DNA of 23,251 nt from DATGIQ01 sp035295665 (lineage in GTDB: Bacteria > Planctomycetota > Planctomycetia > Gemmatales > Gemmataceae): positions 1-23,251 of the forward strand of contig DATGIQ010000161.1 of NCBI GenBank assembly GCA_035295665.1, written 5' to 3'. The first letter of the stretch is position 1. The number at the start of each line of letters is the position of its first letter. The position numbers and the translations under genes were made by a program. The notes beneath the pieces were generated by a model. That model saw only the letters and a list, made by a program, of their open reading frames with translations, did not search any database and was not told the DNA's origin. This document shows positions 1 to 8,635 of this stretch, one piece after another.

Positions 1-4
1 AACG

Positions 5-10
5 TATTAT
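5..10 (+). promoter_or_regulatory. -10-like element directly before hutH
   Basis: TATTAT lies 6 bases before the hutH ATG at 17. If it is a sigma-70 type -10 box, transcription would start at about 16-18, on or next to the start codon, giving a leaderless mRNA. No Shine-Dalgarno sequence is present between it and the ATG, which agrees. The -35 region lies outside the window, so this is only a candidate. Confidence 0.4.
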
Positions 11-16
11 ATCTCC

Positions 17-1615
17 ATGAGCCGAGAATCTCCGACCCTCGTGTCCGTCGTCTTGAATGGCGAAGGCTTTACGCTGGACGATGCGGAGCACGTTTTGACC
101 GGCCAGGTGGAACGCCTCGTTTTGGCTCCGGCTGCCCGGAAGCGTGTGGAACGAGCGCGGCGCTGTCTGGAGGACCTGATGGCGACCGGGGCCACGATTT
201 ACGGCGTGAACACCGGGTTCGGCAAGCTGGCGAGCCAGCGGATCGGGGCCGATGAAGTGCTCATGCTGCAAGAAAACCTGCTCCGCAGCCACGCGGTCGG
301 CGTTGGATCGCTCTTCAGTATCGGCGTGAGCAGGCTGATCCTGGCGTTGCGCATCCAGGCCCTGACCAAGGGGTATTCGGGAGTAACGCCGGCCCTCGTC
401 GAAATGCTCATTGAAATGTTCAACCGCGGTGTAGTGCCGGCCATACCGGAACAGGGGAGCGTCGGTGCCAGCGGTGATCTAGCTCCCTTGGCCCATCTGG
501 CCCTCGTCGTCATGGGTGAGGGGCACGCCTTCGTTACCAAGACAGGTTCGGCCGATCCGGTGCAGCCAACGGCAAAGGTCCGGCGGCGATTGCTCAGCGG
601 CCGGGCCGCCCTGAAGCGCGTCCGTCTGGAGCCGCATCGGCCCCAGGCCAAGGAAGGACTGTCGCTTATCAATGGTACCCAGGTGAGCACGGCCATCCTG
701 GCGGAAGCATTGGTGCGTACCCGCCGTCTGGCCAAGGTGGCGGATATCGCTGGGGCCATGACCGTGGAGGCAACCAAGAGCTCGCTCCGGCCCTTTGATC
801 CCCGCATTCAAGCGATCCGGCCGCACCCTGGTCAGATCGCCAGCGCGGCCAACCTGCGCGGGCTCTTGGCGGGGAGTGCAATCATGCCTTCTCACGCAGA
901 TTGTGCCAAGGTCCAGGACGCCTACAGCATCCGCTGCATGCCGCAAGTACATGGTACGCTGCGCGACGCCATCACCCAGGTCACACGCATCGTGGAATGC
1001 GAGATGAACGCCGCCACGGACAATCCGCTGGTATTTGTCGATACGGGCGAAATTCTGTCGGGAGGTAACTTCCACGCTCAACCGATTGCTTTGGCCGCCG
1101 ATCACTTGGCCGCAGCCGTGGCGGATTTGAGCAGCATCAGCGAACGGCGGGTAGAGAACTTGGTGAACCCCGATCTGAGCGGCTTGCCCGGTTTTCTGAC
1201 CCCGCATGCGGGGCTGAACTCGGGAATGATGCTGGTGCAAGTGCTGGCGGCGGCGCTCGTCTCCGAAAACAAGGCCGCCGCATTTCCTGCGAGCGTCGAT
1301 TCCATTCCCACTTCCGCCAACCGGGAAGACCACGTCTCGATGAGCACTACCGCCGCCCGCAAGTGTCGAACCATCGTGATCAATGCCGAGCGCGTACTGG
1401 CTTGTGAGCTGCTCTGTGCTGCCCAGGGGCTGGAGTTCCTCAAGCCGCTGCGGCCGGGCAAGGGAGCCGAAGCGGCTTACCAACGTATCCGCGAGCATGT
1501 GCGGCCTTTGGGACGCGACCGAACCTTGCATCGGGATCTGGAAGCGGTCGAGCGGTTGATCGGCTCGGGCAGCTTACTGAAGGCCGTCGAGGCACAGTGT
1601 AGGGAGTTACAATGA
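17..1615 (+). CDS. hutH: Histidine ammonia-lyase
   Basis: Cytosolic enzyme that removes ammonia from L-histidine to give urocanate, the first step of histidine breakdown. The 532-residue product has the family hallmarks: an N-terminal YGVNTGFGKL block with the conserved Tyr62, and the GSVGASGDLAPLAH block whose Ala151-Ser152-Gly153 cyclises to the MIO electrophilic cofactor. Downstream it keeps a glutamine-rich QVHGTLRDA stretch and a conserved NPLVF block. Length is close to the usual 500-520 for the family. The ATG at 17 fits where HutH proteins begin; there is no Shine-Dalgarno sequence, but a -10-like box sits 6 bases upstream, suggesting a leaderless transcript. No other hut gene (hutU, hutI, hutG) follows; the next gene is unrelated and on the other strand. 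Other aromatic amino-acid lyases share the MIO fold, but the overall match is best to HutH. Confidence 0.93.
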   Translation: MSRESPTLVSVVLNGEGFTLDDAEHVLTGQVERLVLAPAARKRVERARRCLEDLMATGATIYGVNTGFGKLASQRIGADEVLMLQENLLRSHAVGVGSLFSIGVSRLILALRIQALTKGYSGVTPALVEMLIEMFNRGVVPAIPEQGSVGASGDLAPLAHLALVVMGEGHAFVTKTGSADPVQPTAKVRRRLLSGRAALKRVRLEPHRPQAKEGLSLINGTQVSTAILAEALVRTRRLAKVADIAGAMTVEATKSSLRPFDPRIQAIRPHPGQIASAANLRGLLAGSAIMPSHADCAKVQDAYSIRCMPQVHGTLRDAITQVTRIVECEMNAATDNPLVFVDTGEILSGGNFHAQPIALAADHLAAAVADLSSISERRVENLVNPDLSGLPGFLTPHAGLNSGMMLVQVLAAALVSENKAAAFPASVDSIPTSANREDHVSMSTTAARKCRTIVINAERVLACELLCAAQGLEFLKPLRPGKGAEAAYQRIREHVRPLGRDRTLHRDLEAVERLIGSGSLLKAVEAQCRELQ

Positions 1616-1766
1616 CTAGCGATTCTTGATGCTGACCGAGGTCGGCGTTTCATTTACACTGCGCACAGGCTTGCGCTGCCCGGATCGGGGAATGGTTGGT
1701 CCTGCCGACGCAAACAGCCTCCACCGCGTGAGCAGTTCTGCCAACGGGAACGCCAGCGTTACGCCA

Positions 1767-3893
1767 TCAGCGCAGAACCCATTCCACCACTTCTGCCGGG
1801 GAAGCCTTCTGCGAAGCCCTTCGCAGGGCGCTGTCGCCGTTCGGTCCATAAGCTGCCTGTAGCCACTGCTCTGTGCCCGTTCCCTGGTGATTGTGCACAA
1901 ACAACGGATGCGGAGCACAGAGGGCTGCGAAGGCCGGCAAGCCACCGTATTTCACCCCCCCCGGCAGCATCATTTCATCATCGACCGAGGCGACCTTGTC
2001 GAAGCGGAATTGATGGCAATCGGCGGCTGTCCGCTCCACTGCATCCCCACACAGCGCCCGAGCCAACACCACCCAGGGACCGGCTGCTTCGAGGCCGATC
2101 AAATCGACCTTCTTTGTGCCTTGTAGCCCCTTGGCATAGGCAATGACCGTGAGGATATCGTGCACTCGATTGGCCAGGAGCGGACGGTTGTACCCGAAGG
2201 TGAAACCGGCGTATTTCGCGTCGACGGGAGGTGCCTTCGCACCCTGGAATTCCCCGGTCAGGAAAACGTCCACGGCCAAGATGGCCGCGTGCTTGGCGAG
2301 GATTTGCTTCGCTGCCGGGACCAACTGGCCCCCATCTAGCAGACTGGATTTGCCGGCCGAGTGGATCCAGACCACCACGGTGCCATCGAAGCTCGGTCCA
2401 CGCAACAAAACGGCGGGAAGCTGTTCTCCTTCGCCCTTGCGGCCCAGTAGCAACTTTTGGAAGCGCACACCGTCTTGTTCCGCGGGCCGGTTCACGTCCT
2501 GCACTTGCACGTCGCCGAACGCGGGCATCTGGTCCCCAACCATCACGCGCAGGGCTGTGCCGACGATGTGGCGAAAGTCCTTCTGACTCGATACATCCTT
2601 CGGCAACAGCGCAGCAATTTGGCCGTCCGATGCCTCGGACATGGTTTTGCGCAGCGTGGCCGCATCGCTGACATCGGCCGGCCGCGGATCCTGCTCATCA
2701 TATACGGACAGTTGTCGCGGCGGCACAGGGACAAAGGGCCTTTCCACTACCGGTTCGGGCTGGCCCAGCTGGAGATATTTGTTGAACCAGTTGTACATCA
2801 ATTCGCGACTAACCTGGTTGTAGTTGTGCTTGAATTGCGGAAAGCAGCGTGCCAGCACGTGTTCCTCGGCATCGTAGAGGCGATAGGTTGCTTTCAGCTC
2901 CGGCAATCCTTTCCGCTCAATGTCAATCGTCCAATCGTCGGCCCCGCTCATGGCTAACGGTTTGGGAGCAAAGAGGGCGGCCAGCTCGATATTCCCGGTG
3001 CCGCGCCGCAGATACGAACAATTTTCACAGACACAGCCGCCCTGCATGGCGGTGCTGACCATCACCGCCGGGAAAGCCACGGTGGGCCGGTCATCGACGG
3101 CGCACAGAATGAAGGTCTGGGTGCCGCCGCCGCTGGCGCCGGTGACTCCAATCCGGTGAGAATCCACATCCGGCAAGCTCAACAGGAAATCGAGCGCCCG
3201 GATGCTGTTGTAGGTTTGCAAGCCCATGAAACTTTGCAAGCGCAATTCAGCCTGGGCATCGGTGAACCCTTCGCGGTGTTTGATCGGCTGGCTGTCGGCC
3301 ATACCTACCATATCGTAGTGAAACACCACGCAGCCCATCCGGGCTAACTGGGCACACCGAGCTTGGAGCGGATAACGAGCCCCTTCCATCGTCTTTTCCG
3401 CTCCCTGGGCGATCTGCTGCTGTCCAGCCTTTTCCCCCGCATCGTAAAATCGGCCATTCGCCCAGTGGCCGTGGGGACAGAGGACGCCCGGATGCTTGCC
3501 GTCCGCCGGCACGTGACCGCCCTTGGGACGGTACAGATTGCCGGATACGTAATGCCCGGGGTAGCTGGCAAAAAAGACCTTCTCGATCGTGTAATCGTCC
3601 CGGGCGATCTTGCCATGAATAACGGGATGCAGCGCGGCTTTCTCCGGCATCGGCCACAAGCCCGTGGCCACCAAGACCTGGTTACGAAGCTCGGTCCGAC
3701 GGGCTTCCCAGCTGCCCCGATCGGGACTCGGTGTCATGGGGAAGTAGCCGTCCAAGGTCTTGGGTTTGCCAAGGCGGCGGTCTTGGGGAAGTTGGCCGGG
3801 TTCCAGGACGCGGGTCGGGTCCAAATCTGCCGCATGGACCGGGAACGCGACCACAAGGAGGAGTCCACTGAGAATCTGAGCCGCTCGGTTCAT
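1767..3893 (-). CDS. Secreted alpha/beta hydrolase, acetylxylan-esterase-like, with degenerate second hydrolase domain
   Basis: Probable exported esterase of the alpha/beta-hydrolase fold, 708 residues. The start chosen is the ATG at 3893, preceded by AAGGA at 8 bases; it opens with a signal peptide (residues 1-21, ending PVHA-A). A longer reading from 3974 would bury that signal. The first hydrolase domain (about 60-380) has the nucleophile elbow TGASGGG with Ser254, a likely acid at Asp319/320 (SGADDWT) and His356 (FKHNYN). It resembles acetylxylan esterase/dienelactone-hydrolase type proteins. A second segment (about 480-708) again looks like a hydrolase core, but where the GxSxG elbow is expected it reads IGLEAAG, so it has no serine and is probably inactive. 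It is divergent from the DUF1080-MFS pair, suggesting a shared role in carbohydrate ester breakdown. Exact substrate unknown. Confidence 0.8.
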   Translation of the reverse strand: MNRAAQILSGLLLVVAFPVHAADLDPTRVLEPGQLPQDRRLGKPKTLDGYFPMTPSPDRGSWEARRTELRNQVLVATGLWPMPEKAALHPVIHGKIARDDYTIEKVFFASYPGHYVSGNLYRPKGGHVPADGKHPGVLCPHGHWANGRFYDAGEKAGQQQIAQGAEKTMEGARYPLQARCAQLARMGCVVFHYDMVGMADSQPIKHREGFTDAQAELRLQSFMGLQTYNSIRALDFLLSLPDVDSHRIGVTGASGGGTQTFILCAVDDRPTVAFPAVMVSTAMQGGCVCENCSYLRRGTGNIELAALFAPKPLAMSGADDWTIDIERKGLPELKATYRLYDAEEHVLARCFPQFKHNYNQVSRELMYNWFNKYLQLGQPEPVVERPFVPVPPRQLSVYDEQDPRPADVSDAATLRKTMSEASDGQIAALLPKDVSSQKDFRHIVGTALRVMVGDQMPAFGDVQVQDVNRPAEQDGVRFQKLLLGRKGEGEQLPAVLLRGPSFDGTVVVWIHSAGKSSLLDGGQLVPAAKQILAKHAAILAVDVFLTGEFQGAKAPPVDAKYAGFTFGYNRPLLANRVHDILTVIAYAKGLQGTKKVDLIGLEAAGPWVVLARALCGDAVERTAADCHQFRFDKVASVDDEMMLPGGVKYGGLPAFAALCAPHPLFVHNHQGTGTEQWLQAAYGPNGDSALRRASQKASPAEVVEWVLR

Positions 3894-3980
3894 ATGATGA
3901 TTCCTTACCAGGGCCAATGGGCATGCCGATGTTGAACCAGCGTAAACCTGCGCGGCTGCGGCGTCAACCTGCATTCGCTC

Positions 3981-3997
3981 CGGGGGCGACTCCCCCG
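3981..3997 (+). promoter_or_regulatory. GC hairpin in the 5' leader of the DUF1080 gene
   Basis: CGGGGG (3981-3986) and CCCCCG (3992-3997) form a perfect 6-bp stem with a 5-base loop. It ends four bases before the AAGG ribosome-binding site of the gene starting at 4014. So close to the Shine-Dalgarno sequence it could stabilise the message or limit ribosome access. No T-run follows, so it is not a usual terminator. Confidence 0.3.
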
Positions 3998-4013
3998 AGA
4001 AAGGTTGCCAACG

Positions 4014-4850
4014 ATGAAAACCCTGTGCGGTAGTGGAGGAATCCTCCTGTCCGTGTCGGTCCTACTTCTCGCCGGCGCCGAACCGGGCAGGCCAGCCGAC
4101 GCGGATGACGGCATCGTTCATCTTTTCAATGGCAAGGATTTAACAAATTTCTACACGTATCTCGCGGCACCGCCGAACAGTACGCAGCCGTATGGAAAGA
4201 ATCACGACCCAGAAAGAGTGTTCACGGTGCACGATGGCATGATTCACGTCTCCGGCAAGGTGTTTGGCGGACTGATCACCGAGAAGGAATATGCCAACTA
4301 CCATCTCATCGCGGAATACAAATGGGGCGAAAAAACCTGGCCCCCGCGGCAAGACAAAGCGCGGGACAGCGGGATTCTGCTGCATTGCACCGGTCCAGAG
4401 GGTGCCGCGGGCGGCGTCTGGATGGAATCGATTGAATGCCAAATGATCGAAGGGGGCACGGGCGATTTCATCCTGGTCGGCGGCAAATCGAAACCGAGCC
4501 TGACCGTGGAAGCGGAAAAACGCGGCAACCAGACGTACTATTTGCCCGGCGCTCCACCCGTCACGCTCCAATCCGGACGGTTCAACTGGTTTGGCCGCGA
4601 TCCCAAGTGGCAAGACGTGAAAGGCTTCCGTGGCGCCCACGATGTGGAAAAACCGCTCGGCGAATGGAACCAGCTGGAATGTATCTGCAAAGGAGATACG
4701 ATCACCATCCGTCTGAACGGGAAAGTCGTCAACGCCGGTAAGGGTGCCCATCCAAGCAAGGGCAAGATCTTGTTTCAGTCGGAAGGTGCCGAGGTGTTTT
4801 TCCGCAAGATTGATTTGCGGCCGCTGCGTGACGGAGCCTCCCAAGGGTGA
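4014..4850 (+). CDS. Secreted 3-keto-disaccharide hydrolase family (DUF1080) protein
   Basis: 278-residue exported protein with one DUF1080 domain, a beta-sandwich related to concanavalin-like lectins/glucanases. Some members hydrolyse 3-keto-disaccharides; many are uncharacterised. An N-terminal hydrophobic signal (residues 1-22) is followed by the typical opening LFNGKDLTNFYTY (about 37-49) and then family blocks such as RDSGILLHC, ESIECQMIEGGTGDF and GEWNQLECIC. The ATG at 4014 is preferred over the in-frame TTG at 4005 because AAAGG lies about 10 bases upstream of the ATG. Its stop overlaps the start of the MFS transporter gene (GTGA at 4847-4850), so the two are translationally coupled. 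This pairing suggests that the sugar released or bound outside the inner membrane is taken up by that transporter. Substrate not determinable from sequence alone. Confidence 0.88.
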   Translation: MKTLCGSGGILLSVSVLLLAGAEPGRPADADDGIVHLFNGKDLTNFYTYLAAPPNSTQPYGKNHDPERVFTVHDGMIHVSGKVFGGLITEKEYANYHLIAEYKWGEKTWPPRQDKARDSGILLHCTGPEGAAGGVWMESIECQMIEGGTGDFILVGGKSKPSLTVEAEKRGNQTYYLPGAPPVTLQSGRFNWFGRDPKWQDVKGFRGAHDVEKPLGEWNQLECICKGDTITIRLNGKVVNAGKGAHPSKGKILFQSEGAEVFFRKIDLRPLRDGASQG

Positions 4851-6172
4851 AACCCATCACGACGACATGCCCCAACGATGTGGCCACGGCAGTGAGTTCA
4901 CGATACAAGTGGTATCTGGTTGCGATCCTGTGGTGGATCTCCTTTTTCAACTACGCCGACCGGCAAGCGCTGTCTGCCGTCTCGAAACTGCTGGAATCCC
5001 CCACCGTGATGGGGCTGTCCAAGATCGAACTGGGCGCGCTCGGATCCGCTTTTGCCTGGACGTATGGCCTCTGCTCCCCGCTGGCCGGCCACGTTGTGGA
5101 TCGGGTGCGCCGCAAGACAGCAATCCTCAGCGGCCTGCACGTGTGGAGCCTGATCTGCATGGCCACGGCACTGTGTGCCACGGCTCCGTTGCGCGGATTT
5201 TGGCCCCTCTTCGTTTTCCGGGCCGCGGAAGGCCTGGGTGAAACGTTTTACTATCCGGCTTCCACGTCCATGCTCAGTGCGTACCACGGCAAGGCCACTC
5301 GGTCGCGCGCCCTGGGGTTTCATCAGACCAGCGTCTATGTTGGTACGATTGGCGGCGGATTCTTTGCGGCATTCATCGGCGAGCGATACGGCTGGTGGTC
5401 TTCTTTTGTTGTGTTTGGTAGTGCGGGCTTGCTGCTCGGTCTTGTGGTGAGCCGTTGGGTAATCGAGCCGGTGGTCAACGCCGATGATCTGGAGGCCCAG
5501 AAGGCCGGAGAACCCGTCGCGGCCACACGGCGTGTCCCGATGCGGGAATTCCTCCAAAGGGTGGGATCGTCCCCGCCCATCCTGTTCCTGATGGCTGCGT
5601 TTCTGTGTGCTAACTATGTGGCCATGGTGCTTCTGTTCTGGATCACGAATTTTGTGGCTACCGACTTTGGCTTCAGCCTGGCATTGGCAGGATTGACGGC
5701 GACGGTCTTCCCACAGGTGGCCAGCATGGTCGGCGCTCCCGTGGGAGGCTGGCTGGCTGACCTACTGCGGAAGCGGACAAGGGCGGGACGAATGTTGGTG
5801 CAGGCGTTGGGCGTGTTGGGTGCAGCCCCGGCCGTGGTGCTGTGCGGGCAGACCAACCGCGTCCCGTTGCTCATCGTCGCCTTGCTTGCCTGGGGTTTCT
5901 TCAAAGGGCTCTACGATGCCAACATCTTCGCTTCGGTCTTCGATGTCATTCGGCCCGAAGCACGCGGTACGGCCGCCGGCTTCATGAACATGGTCGGCTG
6001 GCTCGGAGGCGGAGCCACGGCACCCGTCGTGATTGGGTATCTGGCGGAACATTATGGCTTCGGACTGGCCATTTCCTCGGCCGCATTGGTGTATGTTGCC
6101 GCGGCGGTGTTTCTCGGCGCCGCCGGCCTGGCAGTTGCCCGCCAGGACCCCTGTCCGTCCGGAGCCCAGTGA
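4847..6172 (+). CDS. Major facilitator superfamily transporter
   Basis: 441-residue inner-membrane carrier with the hydrophobic pattern of about 12 helices. It has the early helix with NYADRQALSAV, a loop 2-3 motif (GHVVDRVRRKTAI), and an amphipathic central loop at about 205-235 that separates the two halves. The start is a GTG whose last two bases overlap the previous gene's TGA; GGAG lies 10 bases upstream. The arrangement is one operon with the DUF1080 gene. The family resembles anion/sugar-acid (hexuronate-type) MFS carriers, so a sugar, sugar acid or keto-sugar substrate is a reasonable inference, not a demonstrated one. It ends 13 bases before the convergent stop of the glycoside-hydrolase-like gene, with no terminator hairpin between. 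Confidence 0.88.
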   Translation: MKPITTTCPNDVATAVSSRYKWYLVAILWWISFFNYADRQALSAVSKLLESPTVMGLSKIELGALGSAFAWTYGLCSPLAGHVVDRVRRKTAILSGLHVWSLICMATALCATAPLRGFWPLFVFRAAEGLGETFYYPASTSMLSAYHGKATRSRALGFHQTSVYVGTIGGGFFAAFIGERYGWWSSFVVFGSAGLLLGLVVSRWVIEPVVNADDLEAQKAGEPVAATRRVPMREFLQRVGSSPPILFLMAAFLCANYVAMVLLFWITNFVATDFGFSLALAGLTATVFPQVASMVGAPVGGWLADLLRKRTRAGRMLVQALGVLGAAPAVVLCGQTNRVPLLIVALLAWGFFKGLYDANIFASVFDVIRPEARGTAAGFMNMVGWLGGGATAPVVIGYLAEHYGFGLAISSAALVYVAAAVFLGAAGLAVARQDPCPSGAQ

Positions 6173-6185
6173 CCCCGCACGAGAC

Positions 6186-8594
6186 TCATTTCCGGATCAG
6201 CCAAACCTCGGCCACCTGACAACCCCTGCCGCCGCCACCTCGGCCGGGTTCCTGATACCACGTGAGCGTCAGCTCGCCGTTTGCAGTGGCGGACTTCGGG
6301 ATATCGAACTCGACTGGTCGAATCGGCGCGGGCTTCGGTTGCAGCGGGTGAACCTCCACGGAATCGTTGGCCAGGAGCCGAACGCGGGCGCGGAAGTTGT
6401 CGCCGGCGTAAACCACACGGAGCTTATATTTCGCAGTGGGGTCCAGACCTTCATAGCGCATCTGCAAAGGGGCATCGAAAAGCGATTCGGCATGCGTGCA
6501 CCAGGAAAGCCGCCAATCCGGAACATAGTGGAATCCAACCTGCGATGATTGTAAGAACGCTGGATCCTTGGTGAACCCGGGGCCGCGAACGAGGTGCGGC
6601 TGGCATGCTGGATTGCCTAGGTCGTCGTAGAATCCACCCGGACCCGGATTGGTCCAGTCCACGATCGCATTGATCCCTCGGAGCCGATCGCTCTCGGCAT
6701 CCATCTGACGGAGTTCCGCGAACCGCCGCTTCAGCCAGCGGCGATTGTTCAGGGGAACATCGATGGTGTCGAGATTCGCACCGCGTCCCACCGAAATCGC
6801 CCGGTACCGCTCTACATTCAATTGCATGCGGATGCTCTGGTACAGCGCCTCCGCCAGCTCATGGACGCGGGCACGCCAGTCGGTGGCAACCTTTTGCGTA
6901 TCGGCACGGTCCAGAAGCGCCTCCGCCTGCTTCAGGGCGAGTAGCGAGCCGAGTCGCTTGGCCGATCGCAGCAGCTCCAGGGCGCGCTCTTCGAGCTGCG
7001 TTTCGTACAACAGCCGGCTCCGTTGGTAGGCATCGTAGTAGGCACGGTAGAGCCCTTGCTGGAAACGCCAATTGAGCAGATCCTGGGGCGATGCCGTCTT
7101 TTCCATTTCTTGGAACTGTTTCAGCGTCGTATAGACACCGTCGTTGGTGAGGAGCGGCCCCTGCCAGTTCTGTTCCAGGGCCACGAGTCCGCGCGCAAAA
7201 GTTTCCCGGTAGCGGCTGCCCAGGAAGTATTGGCTGTACTGCCTCAGGATGTCGAGCACATTTGCGTCAGGGTCCCACCCAAGGCCACTCCAGACAAACT
7301 TGTTGACATCGTCGTTGCAGCCTTCGGAATACGTCAAAAACCCGATGGCGTGATCCTGAAACCGGCGGAAAATGTTCGCTTCATCCAGCGGCCGCGGGTT
7401 GATCACTTCCCGGGCCTCGGTCAAGGCATACGCCAAGTCCCAGTCCGGCACGGGGTATTGGCAGCGCAGGCTATGCGTGATGTCGGGATAGCGGCGGATC
7501 GGGTATTGCTTGGGAATGGCGGCACGCAGCTGGGGCAGACTCACGCGAACCTGGGGGCCGAACACGATGCCACTCAGCCAGCTGGGCTGTTGCTTCTGAA
7601 CGATGGCGTAGAATTCCTCGAGCCATTCCTGGGTAAACGCCTGCGGCGAAACCCACATTTGCGCGTTGGGGTGGTACTGGTGCAGCACCTGCGTCTGCTT
7701 CTCCAGCAAGGCCATCAAGTACTTGGGCCGGGTATGCCCAGGGTCCCCGCCGGGAACAAAAATGCCGTCGATCCGCGGCAACTTTTTGAACACTTCGCCC
7801 CATTCCTCGAGCGCAAACGCCACAGTCTCGGGTTTGGAGTAATCGGCGTCCATGGCCGGGTACCAGATCCACACGGCCAGCCCGTAATCGGCGAGCAGCT
7901 GCGACATCCCCACCATCATTTCCATCGGCGGTAGGGGGAAGTGCGGGCTATTGGCGTCATCATCCGAACGAGGTGGAATCAACTCAACCGCGTTGGTGCC
8001 GAAAACGGCCAGGTCGCGGATATACTGCTCCCACTGAGCCAGGTCCCAGGCATCGTAGGAATTCGTCTTGGGCCGATAGCCGAGCTGATGCCCCCGGAGC
8101 GGCCAGCGTGGAGCCGTCGTCACGTTGAAATCATCCGCCAATGCAACCCTGCCGGGCGACATCTGCAATTCCCGCAGGAGCCGGCCGACGGCAAAGAGCA
8201 TTCCCCGCGCATCATTGCCCATGACCAAGATCCACGGCATGCCGGGCCCCATTTTCTTGACGGCGATCTGGTAGCCTTCGGCCGGTTTCCCTTGGCTGGT
8301 CTTTGTGAAGTTCACGACCTCATGGCGGCTAGGTAGCCCGAAAGCGATAACCGGAGTCGAATCCTTGGGAACGAGGTTGGTGATTTTCCACCGAATTCGG
8401 GTTCGCTTTTGAACTTCCTCGACCAGCATCTGCAACGCTTTCTCTTCCTGCTTGGAGACGGTGGCCGAACTAAGGACCACCGCGTCAGCAAGGTCGAGGA
8501 TCGCGGCCCGCAGGCTGTTGACGGGAAGGCACCATGCTTCTACCAGCAAAGCGATGAAGAGGAATCTGCGCACGGACAGCGGTCGGCATTCCAT
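6186..8594 (-). CDS. Large secreted glycoside-hydrolase-like protein (GH20/GH67-type N-domain plus barrel)
   Basis: 802-residue exported protein. The chosen ATG at 8594 gives a signal peptide (about 1-30), has GGGAG 10 bases upstream, and avoids overlap with the gene before it; an in-frame start at 8717 would overlap that gene. Residues 31-160 look like the alpha/beta domain that precedes the catalytic barrel in GH20 and GH67 enzymes. From about 160 (APRWPLRGHQLGYRPKTNS) to about 480 there is a TIM-barrel-like region with acidic and aromatic motifs: ELIPPRSDDD (204-213), PGGDPGH (281-287) and YSEGCNDDVNK (422-432). A helical region and a C-terminal beta-sandwich (about 690-802) follow. These resemble alpha-glucuronidase or hexosaminidase architecture, but I cannot name catalytic residues or substrate. 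It lies 41 bases downstream of the DUF1704 gene on the same strand, so co-transcription is possible. Confidence 0.68.
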   Translation of the reverse strand: MECRPLSVRRFLFIALLVEAWCLPVNSLRAAILDLADAVVLSSATVSKQEEKALQMLVEEVQKRTRIRWKITNLVPKDSTPVIAFGLPSRHEVVNFTKTSQGKPAEGYQIAVKKMGPGMPWILVMGNDARGMLFAVGRLLRELQMSPGRVALADDFNVTTAPRWPLRGHQLGYRPKTNSYDAWDLAQWEQYIRDLAVFGTNAVELIPPRSDDDANSPHFPLPPMEMMVGMSQLLADYGLAVWIWYPAMDADYSKPETVAFALEEWGEVFKKLPRIDGIFVPGGDPGHTRPKYLMALLEKQTQVLHQYHPNAQMWVSPQAFTQEWLEEFYAIVQKQQPSWLSGIVFGPQVRVSLPQLRAAIPKQYPIRRYPDITHSLRCQYPVPDWDLAYALTEAREVINPRPLDEANIFRRFQDHAIGFLTYSEGCNDDVNKFVWSGLGWDPDANVLDILRQYSQYFLGSRYRETFARGLVALEQNWQGPLLTNDGVYTTLKQFQEMEKTASPQDLLNWRFQQGLYRAYYDAYQRSRLLYETQLEERALELLRSAKRLGSLLALKQAEALLDRADTQKVATDWRARVHELAEALYQSIRMQLNVERYRAISVGRGANLDTIDVPLNNRRWLKRRFAELRQMDAESDRLRGINAIVDWTNPGPGGFYDDLGNPACQPHLVRGPGFTKDPAFLQSSQVGFHYVPDWRLSWCTHAESLFDAPLQMRYEGLDPTAKYKLRVVYAGDNFRARVRLLANDSVEVHPLQPKPAPIRPVEFDIPKSATANGELTLTWYQEPGRGGGGRGCQVAEVWLIRK

Positions 8595-8635
8595 AGAAGT
8601 CGGTCTCCCGGCAAGGCGGGCAAAGGACAGCAGGT

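Noticed and set aside
479..1531. Minus-strand open frame of 350 codons inside hutH
   Set aside because: Antisense shadow of a clearly real HutH with an intact MIO motif.
1616..1766. Gap between hutH and the esterase gene
   Set aside because: Looked for a terminator or small gene; only a weak short palindrome (GACCGAGGTC) is visible and no T-run follows.
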